A stretch of 64,000 nucleotides of DNA from Luteibacter pinisoli (lineage in GTDB: Bacteria; Pseudomonadota; Gammaproteobacteria; Xanthomonadales; Rhodanobacteraceae), in the NCBI RefSeq assembly GCF_006385595.1, contig NZ_CP041046.1, positions 2,418,001 through 2,482,000 of the forward strand, read 5' to 3'. Shown in pieces: positions 1 through 8,447 of the stretch (the stretch's first letter is position 1; every line of letters starts with the position of its first letter). The notes under the pieces were generated by a model, which was given only the letters and a program-made list of their open reading frames with translations, was not told the origin of the DNA and made no database searches. A program made the position numbers and the translations under genes.

Positions 1-828
1 ACGCAGTACGACCACTCCTTATGCGCCCTGCTGGCGAAGCGGCCGATCTACTTCATCGGCCACAGCGTCGGGCCTTTCCAACATCCGCTGTTCCGGAAGA
101 TCTCCCAGGACGTGATGGCGCGCATCGATGCGCTTGCCCTGCGCGAGGAAGTCAGCTTGAAACACATGGCCGATGGCCAGATCCCCGCCGACCGGGTCCG
201 CGCGGCCTCGGACACCGCCTGGCTGGTGTCCACGGGCGAACCGGCGGCACTGCATGCACGCCCGACCGTCGCCGTGACCTTCCGCGAGCTGGCGCCGTTC
301 GATAAACGCCTTGGCATCAGCCAGGACACCTACGAGACCGCGTTCGCCGAGCTGCTCGACGCCGTGGCCGACGCGGGATACCAGGTGCACGCCCTCTCCA
401 CCTGCACGGCGATCGACGGTTACCCCAAGGATGACCGCATGATCGCCCTGCGCGTGCGTAGCCGCATGCGCCGCGCGGATGCCATGGACGTGGAGATGGA
501 CGAACTCAACGACGTCCAGCTCGGCGATCGCTTCGCGCGGTGCGTGCTCACCATTGGCACCCGCCTGCACAGCGCCATCATGTCCATGAATTTCGGCACG
601 CCCGCTGTTGCGCTTGCGTACGAGCACAAGAGCGAGGGGGTGATGCAGCGCCTCGGCACGTCGGAGCTGTCGATGCCGGTGAAGTCGCTGCTGGATGGCA
701 CGCTGAAGACCAAGGTGCTCGGCCTGCTGCAGGACGACACCTTGCGGCCTCGCGTCGCTGCCGCCGTGGCGCGGGAAAAGGCCTTCGCACGCGAAGCCGT
801 GCTGGCGACGCTTGGCATCGGGTCCTGA
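1..828 (+). CDS. Polysaccharide pyruvyl transferase family protein (5' partial)
   Basis: The frame is open from the first base, so the N-terminus lies outside the window; 275 residues remain. The motif GHSVGPF near residue 20 and the later TIGTRLHSAIMSMNFGTPAVAL segment match the WcaK/AmsJ/CsaB pyruvyl transferase family, where the first is the conserved GQGIGPF-like strand and the RLHS segment lies in the C-terminal substrate domain. Known members move pyruvate from phosphoenolpyruvate onto a sugar, often as a ketal on an exopolysaccharide. The next gene starts two bases after the stop, so it is the first visible member of the exopolysaccharide operon. It suggests a pyruvylated, acidic polymer. 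Family assignment is firm; the acceptor sugar cannot be read from sequence. Confidence 0.85.
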   Translation, partial: TQYDHSLCALLAKRPIYFIGHSVGPFQHPLFRKISQDVMARIDALALREEVSLKHMADGQIPADRVRAASDTAWLVSTGEPAALHARPTVAVTFRELAPFDKRLGISQDTYETAFAELLDAVADAGYQVHALSTCTAIDGYPKDDRMIALRVRSRMRRADAMDVEMDELNDVQLGDRFARCVLTIGTRLHSAIMSMNFGTPAVALAYEHKSEGVMQRLGTSELSMPVKSLLDGTLKTKVLGLLQDDTLRPRVAAAVAREKAFAREAVLATLGIGS

Positions 829-830
829 CC

Positions 831-2063
831 GTGACGGTGCTCTTCGTCCTCCCGGAGTTTCCACGCTACTCGGAAACGTTCGTGATCGACCAGATCGTTG
901 GCCTGCTTGACCGCGGGTTCGACGTGCGCATCCTGGCGGTAAGCCGGGGTGCGTCGCCCACGCCGGGCGACGTGGTCGACAGCCGCGGACTCATGGAGCG
1001 CGCCACCTTCATCTTCGACCAGTCGGCGAGCGCCGTGCGGCGCTGGAAACTTCTGGTCGGACGGCTCGGGCAGGTGGTGCCCGGCCTGGGGCAGCACCGC
1101 GTGCGCCGTGCCCTCTCCGTGCGCCGATACGGCCACGTCGCGCGCAGCCTCGCGCTGGCCGGTGCGGCGCGGCGGCTTTCGCAGCCGATCAAGGCGGACG
1201 CGATCATTGCCCATTTCGGCCCCACCGGCGTCCTGGCCGCGCACCTGCGCTCGCTTGGGCTCATCGAGGGGCCGCTTTACACTGTGTTCCACGGGTTCGA
1301 TCTGTCGCAACACAGCGTACTCGCCCGCCATGCTCGGGATTACCAGACGCTGTTTACCGCTGGCGACCGCATGCTGCCGATCAGCACGCGCTGGCAACGC
1401 AAGCTTGAGGCCATGGGCTGCGCCCCGGAAAAGATCCAGGTGCACCGGATGGGCGTGGACCTCGACAGCTTCCCGTTCGTCGCCCGTGCGGCTGCCGTCC
1501 GCGCCTCGGGCAGCCCCCTGCATGTCGTCACCGTGGCGCGCCTGGTCGAGAAGAAAGGCGTGATGTACCTGTGCGAGGCCGTGGCACGCGCGGTAGCGCA
1601 GGGTGTGCCGGTGGACCTCGAGATCATTGGCGACGGCCCCCTCCAGGCCGACCTTGAGGCCTTCGTGGCCTCACGCGGTCTCGGCGAACACATCCACCTG
1701 CGCGGCCGCCGGGAGAAAGCCTTCGTGCAGGCAGCGCTCCACGCCGCCGATGTGTTTGCGTTGCCGAGCGTCACGGCCGCCGACGGTGACCAGGAAGGCA
1801 TTCCCGTGTCACTGATGGAAGCCATGGCGGCCGGCGTGCCCTGCCTGTCCACCGTGCACAGCGGTATTCCGGAACTCATCGACGACGGCGAGAGCGGCTG
1901 GCTCGTGCCCGAGCGGGATGCCGGCGCCCTGGCCGAGAAGCTCATCGCGATCCAGCGCGGCGACTACAACCTGGCACAGATCGCGCGCCATGCCCGCGAT
2001 ACGGTCGAGGCCCGTTTCAATCAGCGACAGCTGCACGACCAGCTGGCCGCGCAGCTGGCCTGA
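831..2063 (+). CDS. Glycosyltransferase family 4 (WcaL-like)
   Basis: A 410-residue GT-B enzyme. The GTG at 831 is chosen because it follows the previous stop by two bases and gives the typical N-terminus TVLFVLPEFPRYSETFVIDQ; the open frame further upstream runs back inside the previous gene. The C-terminal half has the GT4 signature: VARLVEKKGVMYLCEA, then GDGPLQADLEA, then the EGIPVSLMEAMAAGVPCLST nucleotide-sugar binding segment with its EX7E glutamates. The protein is closest in style to colanic acid GT WcaL. It should add one sugar to the lipid-linked repeat unit at the cytoplasmic face. The donor sugar is unknown. Confidence 0.9.
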   Translation: MTVLFVLPEFPRYSETFVIDQIVGLLDRGFDVRILAVSRGASPTPGDVVDSRGLMERATFIFDQSASAVRRWKLLVGRLGQVVPGLGQHRVRRALSVRRYGHVARSLALAGAARRLSQPIKADAIIAHFGPTGVLAAHLRSLGLIEGPLYTVFHGFDLSQHSVLARHARDYQTLFTAGDRMLPISTRWQRKLEAMGCAPEKIQVHRMGVDLDSFPFVARAAAVRASGSPLHVVTVARLVEKKGVMYLCEAVARAVAQGVPVDLEIIGDGPLQADLEAFVASRGLGEHIHLRGRREKAFVQAALHAADVFALPSVTAADGDQEGIPVSLMEAMAAGVPCLSTVHSGIPELIDDGESGWLVPERDAGALAEKLIAIQRGDYNLAQIARHARDTVEARFNQRQLHDQLAAQLA

Positions 2064-2077
2064 CAGGAGACGCGACG

Positions 2078-3502
2078 ATGCCTTCCGTACGCCGCGACGC
2101 CGCATGGACCGCAGGATCCACCGTGGTCAGCGCGCTCAGCCAGTTGCTGCAGATAGCGCTCCTGGCCCATCACGTCGATGCGCACCTGCTCGGCGCGCTG
2201 GCCATCGTCAACGTCGTCAACGCCATCGCCACCCTACTCCAGGACATGGGGCTGTCGAGCTACCTGATCCACCGGCAGGCTATCAGCCGGCCGGAGCGCA
2301 CCTCGCTGTTCTTCATCAGCGTGGGGCTTGGCGTGGTCTCGGCCGCCGTGCTCTTCGTGTCGTCCTATGCGGTCGCCGATTTCTACCAGTCCGACGTGCT
2401 GGGGTCGCTGCTACGCCTGTCCACGCTGAACTTCGTGATGCTTGGCCTTGCCGCCCAGTACCAGGCCAGCCTGATCAAGGCGTTCCAGATCCCCCGACTG
2501 GCCCGCATCGAAGTCGTGGGTCGCCTGTCCGGACTGGCCACGCTGGTGGTGATTGTGCTGGGGTTCGGTGCGTCCATCGAGGCGGCGGTGTGGGCGATGA
2601 TCGTCAACAGCTTCGTCCGCCTTGCGCTCTTCGTGGTCGCGGCCGAGCGCGACTGGCACCCGGGCCGCGAGTTCGACCGGCCGATTATCGGGGAAGCCCT
2701 GCGCTATGGTGCCTTCCAGCTCGGCTCACAGGTGATCAACCAGCTGCGCAGCCAGGCGGATCAGATCGTCCTCGGCAAGTTCCTCGGCCTGGCCTCGCTG
2801 GGCGTGTACTCGCTGGCCAAGGAACTGGTGCTGCAACCCACCAAGCTGATCATGCCGGTGGCGCAACGCCTGGCGCTGCCCCGCCTGGCCACCTTGCAAG
2901 GCGACCCCGCCGCCCTGCGCCGGATCTACCTCCTCGGCCTGCGCGGCGTGTCCCTGTTCAGCGCCACGGTCTTCATCGGCCTGGCCGTGGCGGCACCGCT
3001 GGCGGTCACCCTGCTCTACGGCCACCGCTATGACGGCGTGGCCCACCTCATTCCGCTGATGCTGCTGTTCGGCATGCTGCGCCCCCTGGGCTCGCTCATC
3101 GGCGCGCTCAGCCAGAGCCTGGGTCGCTCGGATGTCGAATTTGCCTGGAACCTGAAGATCTGTGGCATCACGCTGGTGGTGAGCGTGGCCGGCGCGATGT
3201 CGCGCTCGCTCGAGACCATGGCCGTGGCGCTCGCTTTCAGCCAGGTGCTGTCCACGGTGCTGTCGTATTACTTCTTCTCGTCGAAGATCATCAGCATCAC
3301 GCCGCGCGACTTCTTCAGCGCCTGGACGCTGGAAAGCGTCGTGCCGTATGCCTTCCTGATGGTCGCGGTGGCGATCTATCCCGCCGACGACTGGAAGGCC
3401 TGCGTCGTCCGCTTTGTGTTCGCCGCGCCGCCGCTGCTGTGGGTCGCCTGGCGCAACCGCAGCGTTTTCCTGTCCCGTTACGCCACGCCGGTGGGTGCCT
3501 GA
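2078..3502 (+). CDS. Oligosaccharide flippase, Wzx/WzxC type
   Basis: A 474-residue polytopic membrane protein of the MATE/MOP superfamily with about 12-14 hydrophobic segments. The stretch RRDAAWTAGSTVVSALSQLLQ at the start, GSQVINQLRSQADQIVLGKFLG in the middle and a KELVLQPTKLIMPVAQRLALPRLA loop are characteristic of the WzxC/LPS biosynthesis flippase group. It would flip the undecaprenyl-linked repeat unit to the periplasm. An AGGAG ribosome binding site precedes the ATG, and the gene follows the GT4 gene by 14 bases. Together with the polymerase gene at 4417 it defines a Wzx/Wzy-dependent pathway. Confidence 0.9.
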   Translation: MPSVRRDAAWTAGSTVVSALSQLLQIALLAHHVDAHLLGALAIVNVVNAIATLLQDMGLSSYLIHRQAISRPERTSLFFISVGLGVVSAAVLFVSSYAVADFYQSDVLGSLLRLSTLNFVMLGLAAQYQASLIKAFQIPRLARIEVVGRLSGLATLVVIVLGFGASIEAAVWAMIVNSFVRLALFVVAAERDWHPGREFDRPIIGEALRYGAFQLGSQVINQLRSQADQIVLGKFLGLASLGVYSLAKELVLQPTKLIMPVAQRLALPRLATLQGDPAALRRIYLLGLRGVSLFSATVFIGLAVAAPLAVTLLYGHRYDGVAHLIPLMLLFGMLRPLGSLIGALSQSLGRSDVEFAWNLKICGITLVVSVAGAMSRSLETMAVALAFSQVLSTVLSYYFFSSKIISITPRDFFSAWTLESVVPYAFLMVAVAIYPADDWKACVVRFVFAAPPLLWVAWRNRSVFLSRYATPVGA

Positions 3503-3544
3503 GATGCACGCCTGCCGCCTTCCCACCCCAGGAGCGAACACGCC

Positions 3545-4417
3545 ATGGCGCTGGTAAGTGTCTACATCCCCACGCGTAACCGCTCCGCCTTGCTGCGCCG
3601 GGCGATCGACTCCGTCCTGGCCCAGAGCTACGACGAGATCGAGATCCTGGTGTGCGACGAGGCCTCGGAAGACGACACGCCCGACGTCGTGGCCTCGTAC
3701 ATCGAGCGCTACCCCGGCAAGTTCACCTACCTGCGCAATGACACGCCGCAAGGCGCCTGCCGCGCGCGCAACCGCTGCATCGAGCACGCCCGTGGCACCT
3801 ACGTCACCGGCCTGGACGATGACGACTTCTTCCATCCGCAGCGCGTGGCCTGCCTGGTCGACCTTTACGTCACCCACGCCCCGTCATTCGCCTGCACGCG
3901 CTTCAAGTACTTCCAGGATCAGCAGCAGGTGGACATGCTGCGCGACCGCCGCTACTCAGCGGCCGAACTGGCAAAGGCCGATGAGCTCACCCTGCCTGCC
4001 CTGCTCTACGCCAACCACGCAGGCAACCAGGTGCTCACGGAGCTGTCGCGGATGCGTGAGCTGGGCGGCTTCGACGAAGACATGCCGAGCTGGCAGGACT
4101 ACGACATGTGGATCCGCCTGGCCGACCGTTACGGTACGGCCGTGCGCTCCCGCCACCTGCTCTCCTTCGTCGACGACGACCGTAGCCGGGCCCGCATCCG
4201 CAACTCGAACAAGCGCGCCGAAGGCAGCCAGCGCTTCATCGCCAAGCATGCCGGCCTGATGAGCGCCGACCAGCAGCGCAACCACCGCAACATCCAGTAC
4301 GTGATGAACCGGGAGCGGCCGCCGCTGCGGGACATCGCCCGCAACGCCTCCCTGGGCGGCTACAAGTCCACCATGAAGGTGCTGATCCACAAATTCTTCG
4401 GCGTGGCGCTCGGCTGA
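3545..4417 (+). CDS. Glycosyltransferase family 2
   Basis: A 290-residue GT-A enzyme. The N-terminus (VSVYIPTRNRSALLRRAIDSVLAQSYDEIEILV) and the DDASEDDT-equivalent DEASEDDTPD are classic GT2; the GLDDDDFFHP stretch carries the DXD metal and nucleotide site, and WQDYDMWIRLADRYG is the acceptor-side ED-like motif. An AGGAG site lies about 11 bases before the ATG. The stop codon overlaps the start of the polymerase gene by one base, so translation is probably coupled. It presumably adds one of the sugars of the repeat unit. Donor and linkage are unknown. Confidence 0.9.
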   Translation: MALVSVYIPTRNRSALLRRAIDSVLAQSYDEIEILVCDEASEDDTPDVVASYIERYPGKFTYLRNDTPQGACRARNRCIEHARGTYVTGLDDDDFFHPQRVACLVDLYVTHAPSFACTRFKYFQDQQQVDMLRDRRYSAAELAKADELTLPALLYANHAGNQVLTELSRMRELGGFDEDMPSWQDYDMWIRLADRYGTAVRSRHLLSFVDDDRSRARIRNSNKRAEGSQRFIAKHAGLMSADQQRNHRNIQYVMNRERPPLRDIARNASLGGYKSTMKVLIHKFFGVALG

Positions 4418-5646
4418 TGGTGCTCAACAAGACCCGGGCCACGGCGATCACCCTCATGGCGATGATCTTCGTCCAGATTCCGCTTGGGCACAGCACCACC
4501 AGCAAGACGCATATCAACGTCTACCATCTCCTGCTGCTGATCATGCCGGTGCTCTACCTGCCGGCGGCGAGGTACCTGAAGCTGAACCCGGCGACGGCGT
4601 TCATCGCCGTGGTGACGACGACCTCGCTGGCGGCCGCCGCCACGTACGGTGGCGGCCTGCGCTCCACCCTGATCGTCTTCGTGGCGTCGTCCTATTTCCT
4701 GGGCATGGTGTTCGGCCACAAGCTGGCCGAGATGGAGCTGCGCAAGATCTTCATCTGGATGCTGGGCTGCTGCTTCACCTTCCTGATCCTGCGCGACATC
4801 GCCTACGCCAATGCCCTTGGCTCGATCTATACGCGAAGCGAGACAGCCTCGAGCGTGCTGTACATGTCCACGGGCGGCCGCAACATCGAAGCCAGCCTGC
4901 TGGCCTTGCTGTCCATCCTGCTGATCGGGACCCGGGCCTATCCCATCGCCGCCGGCATCGCCTTCCTGACCAGCGCCACCATGCTCTCGCGCGCCGGCCT
5001 GATCGGCGCCGCCGTCTCCATCTTCATTGCTGCCTGGCGCATGCGGAAGACCCGGCATTACTACTTCTACACGTTCTTCTGCGTGGCGATGGTGGTACTC
5101 GTCGTCGGCCTGATCCTCTCGCAGGTTATCGATGTACCGGTGCTGGACCGCTTCAACCTCCAGGCCGAGACCCAGCTGGAACACAAGAACGTGGGCCGCC
5201 TCGCCCTGTGGACCAATGCCGGCGTGGCCCTGAAACAAAACCTGCTCGGCTACGGCGTGGGCAACGGCGTGCCGATCATGGAGCAGATCTCGGGCCTGAA
5301 GTTCGTGGAAAACAACGTCCACAACATCTACCTGCAGTTCCTGCTTGAGGGCGGCCTGCAGTCAGCCCTGCTCTTCCTCGTCATGTGCGCCCACATCCTG
5401 TTCTCGAAGACCGAAGGCCAGAACACCAACGTGAAGGCCTTCCTGCTGCTCTACCTGATGCTCGCCTGCATCGAGTTCAGTGGCTACGAAGCGTACTTCT
5501 GGTTCTTCGTCGGCATGTTCTACGCCCGCCAGGAGGTACGCCACCGGCGCCTGAAGGCGGAAGCGGGCGAACACGAAAAAGCACGACGGGCCTGGCTACG
5601 CAGCAAGGCACCTATTCCCCTGCCGGAGCCCGCCCATGCTCAGTGA
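4417..5646 (+). CDS. O-antigen ligase/polymerase family protein (Wzy-like)
   Basis: A 409-residue membrane protein with about ten hydrophobic helices and the hallmark large periplasmic loop. The Wzy_C-type core is visible around residues 255-310: GRLALWTNAGVALKQN, LLGYGVGNG, then NNVHNIYLQFLLEGG with the conserved histidine. Such proteins polymerise, or less often ligate, lipid-linked repeat units in the periplasm. Because it sits between the flippase and glycosyltransferase genes, polymerase (Wzy) is the more likely role. It overlaps both neighbours (one base upstream, 11 bases downstream). Confidence 0.85.
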   Translation: MVLNKTRATAITLMAMIFVQIPLGHSTTSKTHINVYHLLLLIMPVLYLPAARYLKLNPATAFIAVVTTTSLAAAATYGGGLRSTLIVFVASSYFLGMVFGHKLAEMELRKIFIWMLGCCFTFLILRDIAYANALGSIYTRSETASSVLYMSTGGRNIEASLLALLSILLIGTRAYPIAAGIAFLTSATMLSRAGLIGAAVSIFIAAWRMRKTRHYYFYTFFCVAMVVLVVGLILSQVIDVPVLDRFNLQAETQLEHKNVGRLALWTNAGVALKQNLLGYGVGNGVPIMEQISGLKFVENNVHNIYLQFLLEGGLQSALLFLVMCAHILFSKTEGQNTNVKAFLLLYLMLACIEFSGYEAYFWFFVGMFYARQEVRHRRLKAEAGEHEKARRAWLRSKAPIPLPEPAHAQ

Positions 5647-6121
5647 TTTTCGCGCGGACGCCCGTCGCCTGAAGGCGATGCCCGGATGGCGGGGCATGAT
5701 CTGGTGGATGCTGGACCAGTCGTTCTGGGTGATCCTCACCTATCGCGTCATCGCCAGCGCGCGCGGCACGGTGTTCCACACGCCGCTGCGGGTGCTGGAG
5801 AAAGTCGCCGAGTTCATCTTCAAGAGCTACGTGCCAACGACAGCGACGATCGGCCCGGGGCTGGTGATCTTCCATGCCTTCGGCGTGATCATCAACGGCA
5901 AGACCACGATTGGCCGCAACTGCACGCTGTATGCGCGCGTCTGCATCGGTAACCGCTTCCCTGGTGACGGCACGCCCGTCATCGGTGACAACGTCACGAT
6001 TGGCACGGGCGCCTGCATCTTCGGGCCCGTGGTCATCCCGGATAACTATGTGGTGAAAGCCAACGCCGTCATCACCCCCTCATCCCTGAAAACCCACGCC
6101 CCCCTAGGAACATCGTCATGA
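5636..6121 (+). CDS. Serine acetyltransferase-like hexapeptide acyltransferase (WcaB-like)
   Basis: A 161-residue left-handed beta-helix acyltransferase. Hexapeptide repeats run from about residue 65 (TTATIGPGLVIFHAFGVIING) through ARVCIGNRFPGDGTPVIGDNVTIGTGACIFGPVVIPDN. The catalytic histidine is probably that of FHAFGV. Length and sequence resemble exopolysaccharide acetyltransferases such as WcaB more than CysE, which is longer at the N-terminus. It would transfer acetyl from acetyl-CoA to a sugar of the lipid-linked unit. It overlaps the polymerase gene and the following GT2 gene, so it is an integral member of the operon. Confidence 0.85.
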   Translation: MLSDFRADARRLKAMPGWRGMIWWMLDQSFWVILTYRVIASARGTVFHTPLRVLEKVAEFIFKSYVPTTATIGPGLVIFHAFGVIINGKTTIGRNCTLYARVCIGNRFPGDGTPVIGDNVTIGTGACIFGPVVIPDNYVVKANAVITPSSLKTHAPLGTSS

Positions 6122-6939
6122 GCGAGGCTGAGAAGCGCCTGTCGATCATCATCATCACCTGGAACGAGCTCGCCAACCTCGAGCGCTGCCTGCTGTCCCT
6201 CATGGACAAGGTGGATTTCGCCCTGGATGAAGTGATTGTGGTGGACAACGGCTCACGGGATGGCAGCGCCGAATTCGTCGCCACCCTTCCGCAGATCCGT
6301 TACTTCCCGCTGGAGACCAACCTTGGCGTGGGCCCGGCGCGCAACCGCGGCCTGTTCCTGTCCCGCGGCAAGTACTGCATGACGCTGGATAACGACACCA
6401 TCTTCCTGACCAGCGACCCCGGCGCCGTCGTGGACACGTTCTTCCGGGAGCATCCGGACGCGGGCGTCGTCGGCTTCGAGCTGCTGAACGTGGACCGCAC
6501 CCGACAGGACTCCACGCGGCGCTTTCCGCGCTTCTACCAGCCCATCGCCGCGCGGATCCCGGCCAGCCGCAAGCTGGGTTTCGTGCAGCGCGAGCTGGAC
6601 CGCCACCTCATGACCGACACAACGTTCGAGAACGAGGCCGATCCGATGGAAGTGGACTACGTCCTTGGCGCGAACCAGACCTTCACCAAGAAGACCGCCG
6701 CGCTGCTGATGGGTTACGACGACCGGATCTTCTTCGGCCCGGAAGACGCGGAGTTCTGCGTACGCACCCGCAAGCTCGGCTTGCGCAACTATTATTCGCG
6801 GCGCATCTCCATCGTCCACGACTACAAGCGGCGGACGCGCAAGTTCTCGAAACTCGCCATCAAGCACCTCGCTGGCTTCGCCTACATGCTGAGGAAGCAC
6901 GGCGGCGTGTACCGCTATTCCCTGAGTGAGCGTCGCTGA
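6118..6939 (+). CDS. Glycosyltransferase family 2
   Basis: A 273-residue GT2 enzyme overlapping the acetyltransferase gene by an ATGA. N-terminal motif LSIIIITWNELANLERCL, then VDNGSRDGSAEFV and ETNLGVGPARNRGL, followed by the LDNDTIF metal-binding site and the FFGPEDAEFCVRTRKLG catalytic segment. This pattern matches the rhamnosyl/galactofuranosyl-like GT2 subgroup, but the donor cannot be assigned. A basic C-terminus (YKRRTRKFSKLAIKHL) suggests peripheral membrane binding. It is the third glycosyltransferase visible in the locus. Confidence 0.9.
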   Translation: MSEAEKRLSIIIITWNELANLERCLLSLMDKVDFALDEVIVVDNGSRDGSAEFVATLPQIRYFPLETNLGVGPARNRGLFLSRGKYCMTLDNDTIFLTSDPGAVVDTFFREHPDAGVVGFELLNVDRTRQDSTRRFPRFYQPIAARIPASRKLGFVQRELDRHLMTDTTFENEADPMEVDYVLGANQTFTKKTAALLMGYDDRIFFGPEDAEFCVRTRKLGLRNYYSRRISIVHDYKRRTRKFSKLAIKHLAGFAYMLRKHGGVYRYSLSERR

Positions 6940-6956
6940 CGCCACGGAGGCTGCCC

Positions 6957-8414
6957 ATGGACCGCCGGACTTTCCTGCGCCACACCAGCCTCGCGCTGGC
7001 CATGCTCGCGATCTATCCGCTACGCCACGTCAAGGCCGCGGCCGCCAAGCGAACGTTCTACGTTGACGCCCACGCGGGTGACGATGGCCACGCGGGCAGC
7101 AGCGAGGCGCAGGCCTTCCGCAGCCTGGACCGGCTGAACAAAGAGACCTTCGCCCCGGGCGATCGCATCCTGTTCAAACGTGGCGGCGACTACCCGGGGG
7201 CATTCCTGCCGAGGGGTTCGGGTAGCGCCGGCGCGCCGATCGTGGTGGATGCCTATGGCCAGGGTGCGCTGCCCCACCTGCATGCCGACGGCAAGGCGCC
7301 ATCGACGCTCCGCCTGCAGAACATCGAATACTGGACGGTGCGCAACCTGGAGATCTCGAACCAGGGGCCACAGCCGGCAGCGAAACGCACGGGCGTACAC
7401 CTGTTCCACCAGGATGCCGGCGTCGTGCATGGCATCACCTTGCAGGGCCTGCACGTCCGTGATGTCAACGGCGTGCCGGTGAAGAAGGATGGCGGCGGTA
7501 GCGGCATCCTCATCGAAGCCAGGGGCGCCAACAAGCCAACCCGCTACGACGGCCTTACCATTGCCGATAATGTCCTGGACAATGCCCAGCGTGACGGCAT
7601 TCTCTTCCTTGCCGCCGGCAGCCGGAAGGGCGGCCTGGGAACGGGCGTGGTCGTCCGCGGCAACCGGATCACCCGGGTGCCGGGAGACGCCATCCTGATC
7701 AAGGGCTGCGATGGCGCCCTGGTCGAGCACAACACGGTCAGCCAGTGCGGCCCGCTCCCACGTGGTGAAGCGGCCGCCGGCATCTGGCCGTTCGACTGCG
7801 ACAACACCACCATCCAGTACAACGAGGTCAGCGACCACAAGGCCTACGCGGATGGCCAGGGCTTCGACGCCGATTTCCACTGCCGCAACACGGTGATCCA
7901 GTACAACTACAGCCACGACAACATCGGCGGCATGGCACTGGTCTGTAACGACGGGCGCAGCGCGGGCGACATCGGCAACTCCGGCACGGTCGTCCGCTTC
8001 AACGTCAGCATCAACGACGCCCTGCGCAAGACCGACAGCGCGAGCCTGCGCATCTCTGGGCCCGTCGATGGCAGCCAGATCTACAACAACATCATCATCA
8101 TCCCCGAGAAGCCCATCGCCGGCGCCGAGGTGACGGTGTTCAAGGCTACCAGCTGGAAAGGCGTGCCGAGCAGCACGGCCATCCACGACAACATCGTCGT
8201 TTCCCCGGCGTCCCCGGGCATCGATATGAAGGTGGCGCAGGCCACGCGCCTGGCCGAGAACCGGATGGATGCGACGGACCACGCCATGCTGCAGCGCTTT
8301 CGTGATCACCGGCCCACCCTGGCCCAGGTTAATGCGCTGGTGAAGTCCTGCTTCGCCGATGGCAAGGCCGTACCCGATGCGATGACCCGCATCGGGCAGC
8401 TCGCCGGCGCCTGA
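6957..8414 (+). CDS. Exported right-handed parallel beta-helix protein of the exopolysaccharide locus
   Basis: A 485-residue protein with a good GGAGG site 7 bases before the ATG. The N-terminus MDRRTFLRHTSLALAMLAIY looks like a twin-arginine-style signal. Next comes the TFYVDAHAGDDGHAGS motif common to secreted beta-helix enzymes, then irregular beta-helix coils rich in N and G (NIEYWTVRNLEIS, TTIQYNEVSDH, NTVIQYNYSHDN). The fold is shared by polysaccharide lyases, hydrolases and C5-epimerases, and its place at the end of the synthesis operon suggests trimming or modifying the polymer in the periplasm. No catalytic family can be claimed from sequence alone. Confidence 0.8.
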   Translation: MDRRTFLRHTSLALAMLAIYPLRHVKAAAAKRTFYVDAHAGDDGHAGSSEAQAFRSLDRLNKETFAPGDRILFKRGGDYPGAFLPRGSGSAGAPIVVDAYGQGALPHLHADGKAPSTLRLQNIEYWTVRNLEISNQGPQPAAKRTGVHLFHQDAGVVHGITLQGLHVRDVNGVPVKKDGGGSGILIEARGANKPTRYDGLTIADNVLDNAQRDGILFLAAGSRKGGLGTGVVVRGNRITRVPGDAILIKGCDGALVEHNTVSQCGPLPRGEAAAGIWPFDCDNTTIQYNEVSDHKAYADGQGFDADFHCRNTVIQYNYSHDNIGGMALVCNDGRSAGDIGNSGTVVRFNVSINDALRKTDSASLRISGPVDGSQIYNNIIIIPEKPIAGAEVTVFKATSWKGVPSSTAIHDNIVVSPASPGIDMKVAQATRLAENRMDATDHAMLQRFRDHRPTLAQVNALVKSCFADGKAVPDAMTRIGQLAGA

Positions 8415-8427
8415 CCCGAAACCGAAG

Positions 8428-8447
8428 CCCCGCCGTCAGAAGCGGGG
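8428..8447 (-). terminator. Hairpin at the end of galE
   Basis: The arms CCCCGC (8428-8433) and GCGGGG (8442-8447) form a six-pair stem whose loop contains the galE stop codon. On the minus strand it is followed by a weakly T-rich stretch (CTTCGGTTTCG). It probably ends the gumD-galE transcript and separates it from the convergent beta-helix gene. Confidence 0.5.

Noticed and set aside
19..864. 281-residue open frame on the minus strand
   Set aside because: It lies antisense to the pyruvyl transferase gene, whose family motifs are clear. Long antisense frames are common in GC-rich coding DNA.
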